From Phyllostachys edulis (taxonomy: Eukaryota; Streptophyta; Magnoliopsida; Poales; Poaceae), in contig CM070566.1 in assembly GCA_036346405.1 (NCBI GenBank), forward strand, positions 49,479,268-49,543,267: a DNA stretch of 64,000 bases, written 5' to 3'. Positions 20,202 to 31,655 of this stretch are shown here, in pieces. Position 1 is the first letter of the stretch. Each line of letters begins with the position of its first letter. A model generated the notes under the pieces. The model was not told the origin of the DNA, did not search any database, and saw only the letters and a list, made by a program, of their open reading frames with translations. Made by a program: the position numbers and the translations under genes.

Positions 20202-22142
20202 TGCACCAATCTGTTCTTCAGTTACTCATGATTCATGATTTATACTAGTACTCTTGATCAAAATCGAATATGTTGCTTTGAGAATGTATTGATGTGATGT
20301 ACATTGATAGCACATTCGTGCCAAGTCACTTTGCATACAACCATACAGGGCAATTGATACCGTGTAATAACTATGCTTTACTGCCACACCTACATGTCTG
20401 TACGCATCCATCGTCCCTTCCATCTTTTTTTCTTTTTCCCTCACCTCTGTATATATATCTACTTGCTATCTAGAATTCTGGGGGCCAATAGAGACATAGA
20501 TACATGACAAAACTCTAGCATATGTTTTTTCCTGCTGAGTGGGCCTTTTATTTATGCTCCTTTATCATTTCTATTTTGTTATCCTATGAACTCCGTTGCT
20601 TCTGCACACCCACTTGAAAGTATCAACTTGCAACGTATAGTAACTAATTTGGGTTACAGTTGGAAATGAGAGGCATCAGGAAAAAAAATTCAATTCAGAC
20701 CAACTCAGAATCAAAGGTCAGAACGTAATTTGCGCTAAAAGCAACTTATATGTTGAACTTGATTCAGTCAAACCCCCCACCCCTCCCCCCTTTTTTTTTT
20801 AAAAAAAAGCAATTCAATCAACTCATTTCAACATATATATGTTTGTGTGTACAAGCTTTGCATACTTTGCAACCAATTAGAATGTTTGCCTTCGTTCTTT
20901 CTGTGTGGGAAGTCTTTTCATAAGCTACTTTCGAAATGTGTTTCTCATGATATTAATATAAATAATCCTTCTAATAACAAGATCAGAGCATTCATTTTGT
21001 GTGATCCTTTGTCAGGCTTTTCCCAATGCTTCAGGGAGCTCTCGGATTTTTTTTAAGCTCCACAAAATCATGTCAAACTCCTACAAATATGAAATGTAAT
21101 CAATCAAACTTATTTCATTTAAACATGGCAAGAACTTAATTTTGAGAGTTATAAATTCTGAAGCCAATGCCCCAAAGTTTCATACGTCTATCTGAAGTCT
21201 GGTCAAATAAATTTCTTGGAGAAATTGGACGCGGGCTCAAGCTCTTCTTAAGTTACTGTGAAGGTACACTTTTACTCCATCTGATTTCTCAACATTTTCT
21301 ATCATTTAGGATGGTAAAAGACAAGAACCGAAGCAGCTGGGTCACTCGTCGAGGACGGTGTCTGGATTTTGGAAGGCCTCGAGTCTGCAGTGCGACATTT
21401 GGTGTTAGCCATCCTTTTGGCTCTTAAGTGGAGCTGTTTCATACTAACAATGGGAGAAGGGTGTTCATGCTGCATACTACAGTCTCATTAGTCATCAAGC
21501 CAGAATGGTATCAAATCCAACTACCTGGCAACATACCACGAAGTTTTATCTGAGTTTGTCACACAAATGTGATCAAAACAAACTGAAAAAGAATTCCTCG
21601 AATTCAAACTGGAATATTACCAAGAAAGATGGAAAGGTAAAGCCAGAAAAGAGGGATTCATATTGCTATGTTGCTAAAAAGGAACTTTAACTGGATCATC
21701 TTTCTCAATGACTAAATATACGTGATGGCCTTTCACCTTTTGTTGTTTTATTTTTATTTTTCGATAGTTCATTATGGTTTTTTATGAGTTTGTTACTGAA
21801 AGTCTGAAACTATGCTGTTTGAAACTTTGAATCAAGTGTAAAGCAGCACATGGCCGTGGAGCCAGTTAATTTACATTAGGCGGTGAGCTCGTAAGAAGGC
21901 AAGGCCTTCACACGAGGGCCTTTAGAGGCAAGCCCATGGACATGCAGCCAGCCTGGCCCACATATCGGCCCATAGGCTATAATCAATGCATCGCATTGGG
22001 AATAAAATACCGAACACCTGTCACACCGTAGTCCCAATAAACACTCCTCTCGTTTTTTAAGGCAAACATGGCCATAAGGCCATTAACTCTGGATTAAAAT
22101 GTGTGGGTCGGTCGAACCACCCTGCGAATTACAATGGGGACC
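20202..22142 (+). repeat. Copy A of a duplicated low-copy segment
   Basis: From TGCAC (20202) to about 22142 this matches 28471-29630 with scattered substitutions and small indels. Copy A has about 770 extra bases (21127-21897). A shared open stretch around 20890-21050 (reads FFLCGKSFHKLLSKC..., similar in copy B at 29138-29310) has no ATG start in B and I recognise no family. The left side is cut by the gypsy LTR, the right by a Tat-type LTR. It could be an old unannotated transposon or a true segmental duplication. Confidence 0.7.
21127..21897 (+). other. Segment of about 770 bp present only in copy A
   Basis: The segment is bounded by the 6-bp direct repeat GGCAAG (21127-21132 and 21898-21903), and copy B has a single GGCAAG-like joint. 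That pattern fits a microhomology-mediated deletion in B, or less likely an insertion in A. It holds two short open frames (21167-21427, 86 residues; 21505-21690, 61 residues, Lys/Ser/Asn-rich). I recognise neither and trust neither as a gene. Confidence 0.55.
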
Positions 22143-22797
22143 TGAGATGATATTATCCTTAAGTATCTCCCTTAGTATTCATAAGGGAGAAAGCTAACTG
22201 AGTGGTCGTAAGTCTTTCTATGACCACTCTATGATCGTGAGCCTTTCCATGACTAACCAGCAGTCGTAAGCCTTTCCACGGCTATGCCGTGTCGTAAGCT
22301 TTTCTACGACCAAGTTGTGTACAACCACCCTGCAACTGATAAATTGTACAGATATGTGAGTCTAATCGATCAGGGAATCATATACGTCATCATTCTCTAG
22401 GAATAACTACATTACGCCTCTATCTCTGATAACGGCCAGGTGATATGGGGGTGTCATAATCCTGACAATAAATTCCATCAACGTGTGTGTTACACCAAAG
22501 GTCAAGGCGCCTCTTGGTCTGGAGAAACTGTCACCTCTACATGCACTATATAAAGACTGAAGTTAGTAAACAGGGAAAAAGGGGGAGGATCAGGAGGAGG
22601 AGACGTTAGGCATTAGTCTTCTTTTTTATTGTAATATGCATACTCAATATAGCCACACAGGAGTAGAGTTGTTATTCTCTCTAGAGAAGGTCTGAACTTG
22701 TATAAAAGCCATGTGTCAGTTCTCAGCGTGGTTCTGATTCTAGGAGACCCCCCAAAAGCAATCATTCATACGTAAGTTCGGTACTAAATCACCGACA
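22143..22797 (+). repeat. LTR of a Tat-type Ty3/gypsy element
   Basis: It starts about TGAGATGATATTATCC and ends ACCGACA, followed by GTTGGCGCTGTCCATGGGG, the primer-site region typical of Tat-lineage gypsy elements. A TATA box (CACTATATAAAG) lies at about 22544-22555. Repeats of TGGTCGTAAG/TTTCTACGACCA fill 22195-22325. The solo LTR at 33529-34355 is a diverged member of the same family in reverse orientation. The start is less certain than the end. Confidence 0.75.
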
Positions 22798-22862
22798 GTT
22801 GGCGCTGTCCATGGGGAGCTTCCAGTGATTCCTTTCTTGATCTTTTCAACTCTAATGCTTTC

Positions 22863-23470
22863 ATGGCAAGAGAGTGGAATGAGGAGAACTAGTTCGATTT
22901 GGCCGACTACGCAGAACTTGACTTGGACGTCTTCTACGACTACAAGCAGAGCATTGTTTCATCCGATGGCTATGCTGCCTCCGAGGATCTCTCACCAGAT
23001 CTAAGAAACCATACCACAGACAGAGTTGATAAGGGATCTCTATCCCCCACAACGTTACGTCCAGATGAGGGGTCAAATTCCTCAGAGGGCAAGGGTCCAT
23101 CTGACCATAATCAGGACAACACCAAGGCAAGGGCAGAGCATAGCGAGGGTTTCTCTTCCAAATGTTCGAGTCCATTTGAGGCCATCCGATCTGGCATGGC
23201 AAGTCCTGAAATCCATCATTCCAGGACTCCACCAGCATCTAGTGATCATCACTCTTCGATTACCCCCACGAGGAACGTGGTCGAGCCTACTCTTCCTGCG
23301 GATTCGATCGTACCTTCGCAGGGCGTACCTTCGATTGGAGGCGATTATATCCCAGAATTCCCCTTCGTAGAAGGGATTACTCCGAGTGGCGAGGCGTTCT
23401 CATTTGACTATTCCATATCTAGTTCATTGACTTGCTATAACTATCATGCTTTCACATGTGTAGCTTAGTC
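22863..23470 (+). pseudogene. Truncated N-terminal gag of the Tat-type gypsy element
   Basis: The first ATG after the primer region is at 22863. An in-frame TAG follows at about 22890, then about 190 open residues rich in Ser, Asp and Pro (LADYAELDLDVFYDYKQS near the start). Sequence and position fit the poorly conserved N-terminal gag of Tat elements; no conserved gag core is present. It ends where minus-strand gypsy sequence begins (about 23475), so the rest of this element is lost here. Confidence 0.6.
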
Positions 23471-23474
23471 TTTG

Positions 23475-24228
23475 CTTGATGAGCTAGAACTTTAAGATAA
23501 TTTGAACTAAAAATTGCAATTTATGGATCTTTTAGCTAGTTGCACAATTAGCTGTGCAATCTCATCCGTGGTGGTGTTGATAGTAGCTGTCATCGCTTGG
23601 GTAAGCTGCACCTGGTGCGTCAGGCGGGGATTGTCGTCTATGACGTCGAAGACCTACGGGACACATTCTCCATCAGGGAGGGACGGGTAGAAGCAAAAAG
23701 GTGATCTCAATAGGAGATCCTCATGCATACAGCACAAGCAGGTGGAGGCGAAGCATGCTGAGTCCTGAATTGCATCAGAACAGCTGCTCTAGGGTGCCTG
23801 GGCCTTGAAGGTGTGAGCAAAAAACTCACCCCTCCCTAGCATAGAGGTAAACATCCATGCTCTAGGACTCCCAGTCCAAGGTCTATGTCATCCAAATTTC
23901 TAAAGATGGGCGAACAGCAGTAGCCAGATCTTGCATCACCAAGGCGGAGAATGTCCATGAACCCTCCTTCATTCTCACCGTGAGAGCAAAGGTCCCATGG
24001 GCCATCGGACGATGGTGTGGCCATCTATAATTTTGAAACAAAATGAAGAGTTAGTAAAACTTAATAAAAGTAGAGATACGTATAGAACTAAGAGTGATGA
24101 GCAGAAGTAGTAAGTATCCTATATCTTTGTCAAAGCTTTTCTTAATTTTTTTGAAAATAAGACCCAAGTCCTAAGGCAACGACCAATGTAACTAAGGATT
24201 CTACAGTCGTATGTTCTGATACCAGCTC
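23475..24228 (-). pseudogene. 5' leader and gag start of a minus-strand gypsy element
   Basis: It lies between the LTR (from 24229) and a truncation at about 23475. The primer site, TGGTATCAGA on the minus strand, is at 24215-24224. An open stretch 24024-23836 (MATPSSDGPWD..., 62 residues) resembles the start of gypsy gag from RIRE2/chromovirus-like elements, and downstream broken frames include a DDNPRL word typical of their gag. No core domain survives. The element is a relative of the plus-strand one at 1-20201. Confidence 0.6.
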
Positions 24229-27224
24229 TGTCGGACCTGGATTTCGCAAATCCAAATCCTCTGTGAAAACACTGTGCTATTCCCTAGATCAGTAGATAGC
24301 ACTCACAGAATACAACATTGAATCAATTCATACACGACATAAACTAAACAATTCAATATATTACAAACATCAGAGTCACATATACCGCGTCGGGTCGAGT
24401 TTTACAATAAGGGTCGAACAGGCCGAATGGTTGCATTACAAAAGCAGCGGAAACTACAGCGGATGCAAAAGGGGTAGAGCACATCTCTCCAGACGCAACG
24501 ACTGGGGTGGCCTGTGTACGACCGATATTAACCAAGGACTTGGGGAATATAGATTGTACGCAAGCACCGACGGATTCTGCTAGACTGACGTGAGACCTAG
24601 ACTAAAGAACTAATTACTCTTCATCATTTCCTTGTCCATCGACTTTGGGATCCTCGTAGTAGGCGTAATCTCTATGATCCGCAGAGTCTGAAGGTTTGGG
24701 GAAAGAGCGAGAATGAGCACAACTTCCGTGCTCGCGAGCTAACACATAAGATGCAATAATATACATGCAAGGCTTAACAAGGATGACTCGAGTTCTTTTA
24801 TTTGCTAAAGCAATGTTTTCAATTATCAATATTAGTAAAATCCTATCACTCAGCATTTTAACCAAATGGCATTTTGTTAAAGAGAATAATTGTGCAATAT
24901 TTATATCAGCAGATGTTACCTCCACCTTATGCTTATTTTGATTTGGGGCTATCCCCACTTATTAACACCACTGAGTTCAACGACCCAGGAAAAATCCAAT
25001 CTCAGGGCTAGGTGAGCCCGACCTAATTTCCATCCCACCCACAAAGTTTTTGAAATAGAGCTAACTCTAGTAAGTTCACATGTCCGCCTTTGACCGTAGA
25101 TATAGCTGTTTAAACAGTTTATACTCTGCAAAGGTTATACACTGTACCCACAAGAGACAATCAATTCGTTGCCCTACATGATTCCTTGGTCATGTAGTTG
25201 AGAGATCATCACAGTAACCTTTCAAATTATCTCGCCCCTTCCTCCATCTCACCCATATGGGTCGCTCCCATTTGCGGTGGGTCTCATAAGTTGTGCGGGA
25301 TGTTCACCACAGCGCTAACGTAGATGGACTACGACGTTCCACAACGACTAGCGTAGCTGGCAACTTCACCATCGGTGTCCCATTCAATCTCACGCTTGCA
25401 CTACTTCACTTCTCCACCAGTGAGATGATTTTCAAGGTCCAATAAATTTACTAAGCCAAGTTGTACTTTACAGACTTGTGGTTGTACTTGTTATACAATA
25501 GGATGTCATGACAACATTAAGTCTTTAATCCATCCGGGCAGTTCATACTACATACCAAGCACTCTCGTGCTCCGACGGCACCCACCACCATACCATCCGC
25601 CCATATGTGGTAATAACAATTTAATAGGGTTTTTGGGGAACAAAATACATTATCTCAACATTCCAATTATTTACCCACAATGACTACCCAAAACCACTTT
25701 CATGATTAAAAGATGATGATTAGGGCATTTAATGCCCTGGTACTTAAACAAGACTAGCATGTCGCTTAAGTACGACCTTATAACTAGTAAGTACCATTTA
25801 ATATCTAGGGTGACAAGGATTAAGGGATTCAACTGTCAAAGGATGGGATATTAATATTTAATTTCTAAGTTGGTATTTAACTACTTTAAGATTTAACATA
25901 CATTTGCATAAAGAATTAAAGGAATATAATTTGCATAAAATGTAGGCTCAAAATGATCAAAGTATTGACTCGCTTAGGCTAAAGGTAAGAGAGTCTTGAA
26001 AGTCTTGTGCTTGATCAAAATGGGGATTTCCTGCTTCTTCGAATCCTACTCGGACGAAAGTACCAGAAAAATTCAAACAAGCAAAGAGAAAAAAAATATA
26101 CAAGAAATAACAAATGAACTCCAAATTAAATAAGACTAGTGCCAAAAGTAAGATCTTGAACTTATACAAATTTAGAAACAAATTTCACTAAAATCAGAGT
26201 TATAACGCAGGAGAATGGAGCCTCTAAAGTTTTGTTTTTGAGTACTGCTCATTCGTCTTCACGTGGTCGAAGCGAGGTTCAACAATCGGAAGGAGGTTTG
26301 ACAACACAACGTGGTCAAAAAGGGTTTAACTACACGAGTGGTCGGAAGAGGGTTCGACTACACGAGTGGTCGGAAGGGGTTCGACTACACGAGTGGTCGG
26401 AAGGGGTTCGGCTACACGAGTGGTCGGAAAGGGCTTCGACTACAGGATGTGGTTGAAATGAGGTTTTGACCACCTGGTCAAAAGGAGGTTTTCGACTACA
26501 CGACCTGGTCGAAAAGAACAAGAGGGGAAACAGGGCACAGGGAACTCACCAAGACCAAGAGAGAGGCCGGAGGAGGTCGGTGGACGGCGAACGGCAGTGG
26601 GGAAGCTTGCGGTCAGAGGCGAAGGAGGACGACGATGAAGGGGTTGGCCGGGAGTGAAGGAGAAGAGGAAATGCGGCGACTCCTGTGAAACAAAACTGAA
26701 ATTGAGTGAGGGGATTGCTTCAAGGAGCTCTGGGACATGAATTGACGCGAGTAGTAGGGGGGCTACACTGGTGCGGCGAGGACTGAGAGGAGGCGCGCGG
26801 TGGCTGGAACTCGGATCTCGGGGCTTCGGGTAAACCACAACAACAAGAGCAAGAGAGGGAGAGTTGGGTGGGGGAAGGAGATGAAGGGCGCTGCTCGGGC
26901 TCTTTATAGCCTGGAGGAGAGGAGGGGAGAGCCGTTGTGAGGCTCGGGGATGGCGTGCGGTCCCAAGGCGCCATGGGCAGGTGCAGGGTTGGTGACGACG
27001 TCATGGCGGCGACTCAGGTGGCCAAGGATCGTGGGCGTAGCGAGGGCAACTGCTCGATGACGGGACCCGACGAGGAGGAGGGCACCAGAGTCAAGGTGGT
27101 AGGGGAGTAGGCGTTAGCGTCGCGTGGTGCAAGCGCTCGTGCGCAGCGCAGAGAGCTTGGGTAAGGGGCACGGCAATGACCTGGGTGGGCCGGAGCAGGT
27201 AGGAGCACGGTTTTAGCTAGGGCT
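24229..27224 (-). repeat. Minus-strand gypsy LTR, truncated at its U3 start
   Basis: The minus-strand end CAGGTCCGACA abuts the primer site. The 3' half matches 18247-20201, and the region 26000-26220 matches the sequence around 1700-1880, 12713-12751 and 18252-18300 of the plus-strand LTR. A TATA box on the minus strand (GCTATAAAGAGC) lies at about 26896-26907. The repeat block 26260-26515 (GTGGTCGGAAGGGGTTCGAC units) lies downstream of it. CACTA sequence cuts the LTR at about 27225. GC-rich open frames at 26440-27208 are LTR artefacts. Confidence 0.75.
26260..26515 (+). repeat. GAGTGGTCGGAAGGGGTTCG repeat array
   Basis: Five to six imperfect units of 27-29 bp (GAGTGGTCGGAAGGGGTTCG, then ACTACAC) lie within the minus-strand gypsy LTR. 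It is another GGTCG-cored array. Confidence 0.8.
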
Positions 27225-27420
27225 AGTAATATAGACGGTCACGTTTGTAAAACCGTCTGTGATAATTACAACACTGACGGTTTCCAGAAACCGTCTGTGA
27301 TGAGGCATTCAGTATAGCCTATTTTGTAGTAGTGGTAAAACCGTTTGTGATTACCAGTAACACTGGCGGTTTTGAAAAACCGTCTGTGATGAGACGTCCA
27401 ATATTATCCTTTTTGTAGTG
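27225..27420. mobile_element. Two adjoining CACTA-element right ends
   Basis: Repeats of AAACCGTCTGTGAT, a subterminal motif of grass CACTA elements, lead to TTTTGTAGTAGTG at about 27334 and again to ATCCTTTTTGTAGTG ending at 27420. Both are CACTACAAAA-type termini in inverted form. No matching left end is visible, so this is a remnant, or a short deletion derivative whose left end was lost at the LTR junction. Confidence 0.65.
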
Positions 27421-28470
27421 GTGTTTCAAAAAAAAATTCACTCTTTTTGTCACTAGAGAGAGTATATATAGAAGAGTCGGTCATCTACATCGACACTACA
27501 CCATTTCACCTAGACACGTAGAGATATACCAAGACTAGAGAGGTGATTTTTCTTAATGTTCCATATATACTATGTGTTACGAATTTAACTAGTATGGGAA
27601 CGGGAGGCATCGGGGAAAACATATCTTGAAGTAAAGGTCTATCTTGCTTCTGTTTTGATGGCTCAGCGCTCCACTTATTTGTATGCTTCCCGGTTAGCTC
27701 GAGTTTTGGATCAAGGGTTCATGGAAAAAGCACGGCTGTACATGCTTCTGGGCATTCGAAGGCCGTGTTCCGGCCAGTGAGGTTTGCCTGTTGGCGAAGC
27801 CTCGAGTTTTGCCGTGTGCCATCAGTGTTCTCGAGAGAAAATGAGGTGAGTGTCTGTGTATGTTTGTATGTGTTGTGCAAGTAGAATGTTTGGGCTCAGT
27901 GCATGCAATGTACTTAAGTCTCGCGCCTTTTGTTATGGTTATCTAGTGCGGTTAGTTAAGCTTTTGTTGTCAAAGAATTAATGCTGGTCCTCTGCACAGA
28001 GAAAAGGCTTCTAACAAGGTAGGGTGGTAATCAGGTTCAGATTAATTTCTTGAGCAAACTCCTTCCCTCAGAATACTACTGTGAAATATTTGGACATTAA
28101 TTTCCCATTTGGCATCATGGAGTCAATGCCATTAGTCACCCTTGTGGCTCTTGAGTTGTTACGAACTGCATACTATTTCACATCAGAATTCACTGATTTT
28201 GCCGATCCTGGCATCCCATTTTGCCCGCTCCAGCCCTCAGCCCATATGCCAATCCTAGTGTGGGAAGCCCAAATAATCAAGTTCAGGCCTAACAATAACC
28301 TAGGTCCTTACCTATACAAGCTCGATTTTGCTCTTGTTTTCCTTAATGATAACATGGAATTAACTTTGGTCTAGAAGCCTTTTAACTCTGCATAGGATGA
28401 TAGGCAATCAACGGTCCAAACCACGTTAATTAATACAACGTATCATTCCAAAACTGAACTGATGCCTATG
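27421..28470 (+). other. Region with TATA box and a short open frame, no recognised gene
   Basis: A TATA-like AGTATATATAG (27461-27471) is followed by a 40-codon ATG frame at 27658-27780 (starts MAQRSTYLYASRLARV) and a possible splice donor, ATGAGGTGAGTG, at about 27841. A second open stretch at 28081-28374 starts with GTG; its first ATG is at 28117. I recognise no protein family. It could be a short decayed gene or part of the duplicated segment beside it. Confidence 0.3.
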
Positions 28471-29630
28471 TGCACCTATCTGTTCTTCGGTTACTCATGA
28501 TTCATGATTTATACTAGGAGTACTGTTGATCAAAATCGAATATGTTGCTTTGAGAATATATAGATGTGATTTACATTGATAGCTCCTTCGTGCCAAGTCA
28601 CTTTGCATACAACCATACTGGGCAATTGATGCCGTGTAAGAGACGATGGATGTGTACAGAAATGCCACACCTACATTTCTGTACACATCCATCGTCTCTT
28701 CCATCCTTTTTTCCCTCACCTCTGTATATATATCTACTTGCTATCTGGAATTCTGGATGCTAATAGGGAGGTAGATACATGACAAAACTCTAGCATATGT
28801 CTTTTCCTGCTGAGTGGGCATTTCATTTATGCTTCTTTATCATTTCTATTTTGTTATCCTATGAACTCCGTTGCTTCTGCACACCCACTTGAAAGTATCA
28901 ACTTGCAACGTATAGTAACTAATTTGCGTTACAGTTGGAAATGAGAAGCATCAGGGAAAAAAACCAACTCAGAATCAAAGGTCAGAATATAATTTGCGCT
29001 ACAAGCAACTTATATGTTGAACTTGATTCAGTCAGCCTTTTTTTTTAAATAAAAAAAGGAGCAATTCAATAAACTCATTTCAACATATATATGTTTGTGT
29101 GTACAAGCTTTGCATACTTTGCAACCAATTATAATGTTTGCTTTCCTTCTTTCTGTGTGGGAAGTACTTTCGTAAGCTACTTTCGAACTGTATTTCTCAT
29201 GATATTAATATAAATAATCCTTCAAGTAACAAGATCAGAGCATTCATTTTGTGTGATCCTTTGTCATGCTTTTCCCAATGCTTCAGGGAGCTCTCGGATT
29301 TTTTTAAGCTCCACAAAATCATGCCAAACTCCTACAAATATGAAATGCAATCAATCAAATTTATTTCATTTGAACAAGGCCTTCACACGAGGGCCTTTAG
29401 AGGCAAGCCCATGGGTATGTAGCCAGCCTGACCCACATACCGGCCTATGGGCTATAATAAATACATCCCATTGGGAAAAAAAATACCACCACACCTGCCA
29501 CACCGTAGTCCCAATAAACACTCCTCTCGTTTTTTTTAAGGCAGACATGGCCATAAGGCCATTAACTCTGGATTAAAATGTGTGAGTCGGTAGAACCACC
29601 CTGAGAATTCCAACAGGAACCCTAAGATGA
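28471..29630 (+). repeat. Copy B of the duplicated low-copy segment
   Basis: Colinear with 20202-22142, lacking the segment of about 770 bp. It contains a 26-bp perfect hairpin (28638-28700) absent from copy A. The match ends around GAATTCCAACAGGAACC, the point where the Tat LTR sits in copy A. Confidence 0.75.
28638..28700 (+). repeat. Perfect 26-bp inverted repeat with 11-nt loop
   Basis: Arms 28638-28663 and 28675-28700 are exact reverse complements around the loop GCCACACCTAC. In copy A (about 20366-20425) the right arm and loop are conserved with a few substitutions, but the left-arm position holds unrelated sequence (TAACTATGCTTTACT). The left arm therefore looks rewritten by copying the right arm. 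Confidence 0.9.
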
Positions 29631-31655
29631 TAGCATTTCACAAATCGGTTCCTAGCCCTTATAAGGAGTATGGTTATTCATTCAGTTTGTTCGGTAAATA
29701 CGATATTATCGATTTGGTAAATATGATATTTTGTAAAATACGGTTTAATATCGGTAAATACTAATTTATTTATGTATGGTATTAGTAAATACCATATATA
29801 TACCAAAGTTAACGCGAATTGCAAAACAATACCACGACTCTTGTTGTCACAGATGTTGACATCTACCAAAGTTAACCCATGAGCACACACAAAACACTAG
29901 CTATAATCACACATGCAGCAGCACTACTCACTTCATTGCCTAATCTTCTTCGGTTCTTCCAAAACCGCCTACTTCTGGGATGTGTCGCGGCCGATGGAGA
30001 TGGAGGAGATCGACTCCAATCACGTGAGAACCTATCTACTAGATAGTGCATGTTGGACGTGAACTACTTGGTTGGCGATTTAGCTAGATAGTGCTTTACT
30101 GCTGGCCACTATTGTCTGCTATTTGGCCGATTAGAAACAAATATTTTGCTGCTACGATTCGTCTCAGTGCTGCTGTTACATTGGTTACTTTGAGGAGCTG
30201 CTGATGAGGCCTACGCATTGACACATACACATCAAACTAGTTATTTCTAGCACATCTAGGCCGAGTTCCTGCTATTTGTCTAGTACTGTGAAAGATCGGA
30301 GCCAACTCGCATATAAATTAGGGTTCTCTAATTTGTGCCGCGCCACCTGATGCGGATCAAACCTCTAGACGAGATTAAATCCGTAGGTTGCCCGATCTTT
30401 AACGGTGGTATAACTCAAAAATCAGTAGTGTGTCACCTTCTTCTCTTAGCGGCGGATGAACAGCACCATACATGTGAACAGTAGCACGTATGTGAACAGT
30501 AGCATGCAAGTGAATAGTGTCTGAAACAAATCTCCTTGATAAACCTTCTCCCACGCACACCGCAGCACGTGAACAAAGGGTAGTAGAACCGAACTTCCAG
30601 CGAGCAAAATCCAACACCTCAATTGGATTCGACACACCAAGAGCAATTCCTAGATGGAAATCTCAAGAACACACGTCATCAATGGCCACCAAAAACCATA
30701 GTGATTTTCTGGTATCTATTTCTTAACTCATAATTTCTAAACTCTAAAAATCTCCCTTTACCTGGTCGCACCCCTTTGCCTATTTATAGGCTTACATGCA
30801 CACGCACACAACTAAGTTTATTGGACTCGAACTAGAAGTTGTAGCCAGTGCATGACACATGCACGCACAAAATGTGTCCGACTAGAAGTGCTAATGCAAG
30901 ACTAAACACACTTAGACTCAACAAACCGACAAGGACTCAACACAATCCCAACTGCTGGTGCGCTACCTTGGCTTAGTGCAGCACACTTTACATGCAAGGT
31001 GGGTCCCATCCAAGAGCATGCAAAGAAAGGATATCACTAGACGTAATCTCCTGGACTAAGAAAGGATATCAGCACTGGCTGCTTCCTGATTTCTTGCCTT
31101 CCAATTCGGATGATTTTCCTTTTATCTCCAAACCAATCTTGTTTCTCTCGCATGCCATTGCTTGTAAACGTATAGATTTAGAACTTCTCACGCACAAGTT
31201 TCATAGACTCCCGTACACACTGACACATGCAATGCATGGCTAATTAGTTGCATCTGCATGCATGCATCCCGTGGCCCTCCAGGCTCCCATGCAAATTGAT
31301 GCACAACATGCATCAGTATTTCTTCCTTCTATATCTCATACATGCACAGCTACGTACAAATATGTACATGTGTTTGCATGAACTTGTGCCTCCATGTTGG
31401 ACTTGGGTTCTTTGTTTGGTACGTCAACAAGCCCAAGTCTGCTAGGAAAAGCACAAACTGATTTGTTTCCTTGTTGCTGCCGAACTCCATCTATACAATG
31501 TACCGGCTTGATTTCCTGGTCAGAGGTATGCATGAGCGCCGCTTCCTCCACGATCGGCTCCATGCGTACGAAAAGAGTCCCGCCTTGATGGAACACACAT
31601 CTGGACTCCTCCTCACACGCCGCATGCACTGCCGTAGGAGATTCTTTGCCGTGTT
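29631..31655. other. Unassigned region with LTR-like features, no gene
   Basis: 29690-29860 has TCGGTAAATAC/GGTATTAGTAAATACC words, probably a small DNA-transposon fragment. From about 30280 the sequence looks like a minus-strand LTR: the minus strand has TATAAATAGG (about 30779-30788), and GTGAACAGTAGCA words repeat at 30455-30520. I could not find both ends or a TSD. Open frames here (up to 104 residues) match nothing I know. The Tat polyprotein begins abruptly at its right edge. Confidence 0.4.

Noticed and set aside
26260..27208. Cluster of open frames on both strands, up to 132 residues
   Set aside because: GC-rich gypsy LTR sequence with a TATA box in the middle; no domain and no conservation with the other LTR at protein level.
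28081..28374. 97-residue frame as a gene
   Set aside because: It begins with GTG, not ATG, has no recognised family and no promoter or intron evidence of its own. Mentioned only as part of an unassigned region.
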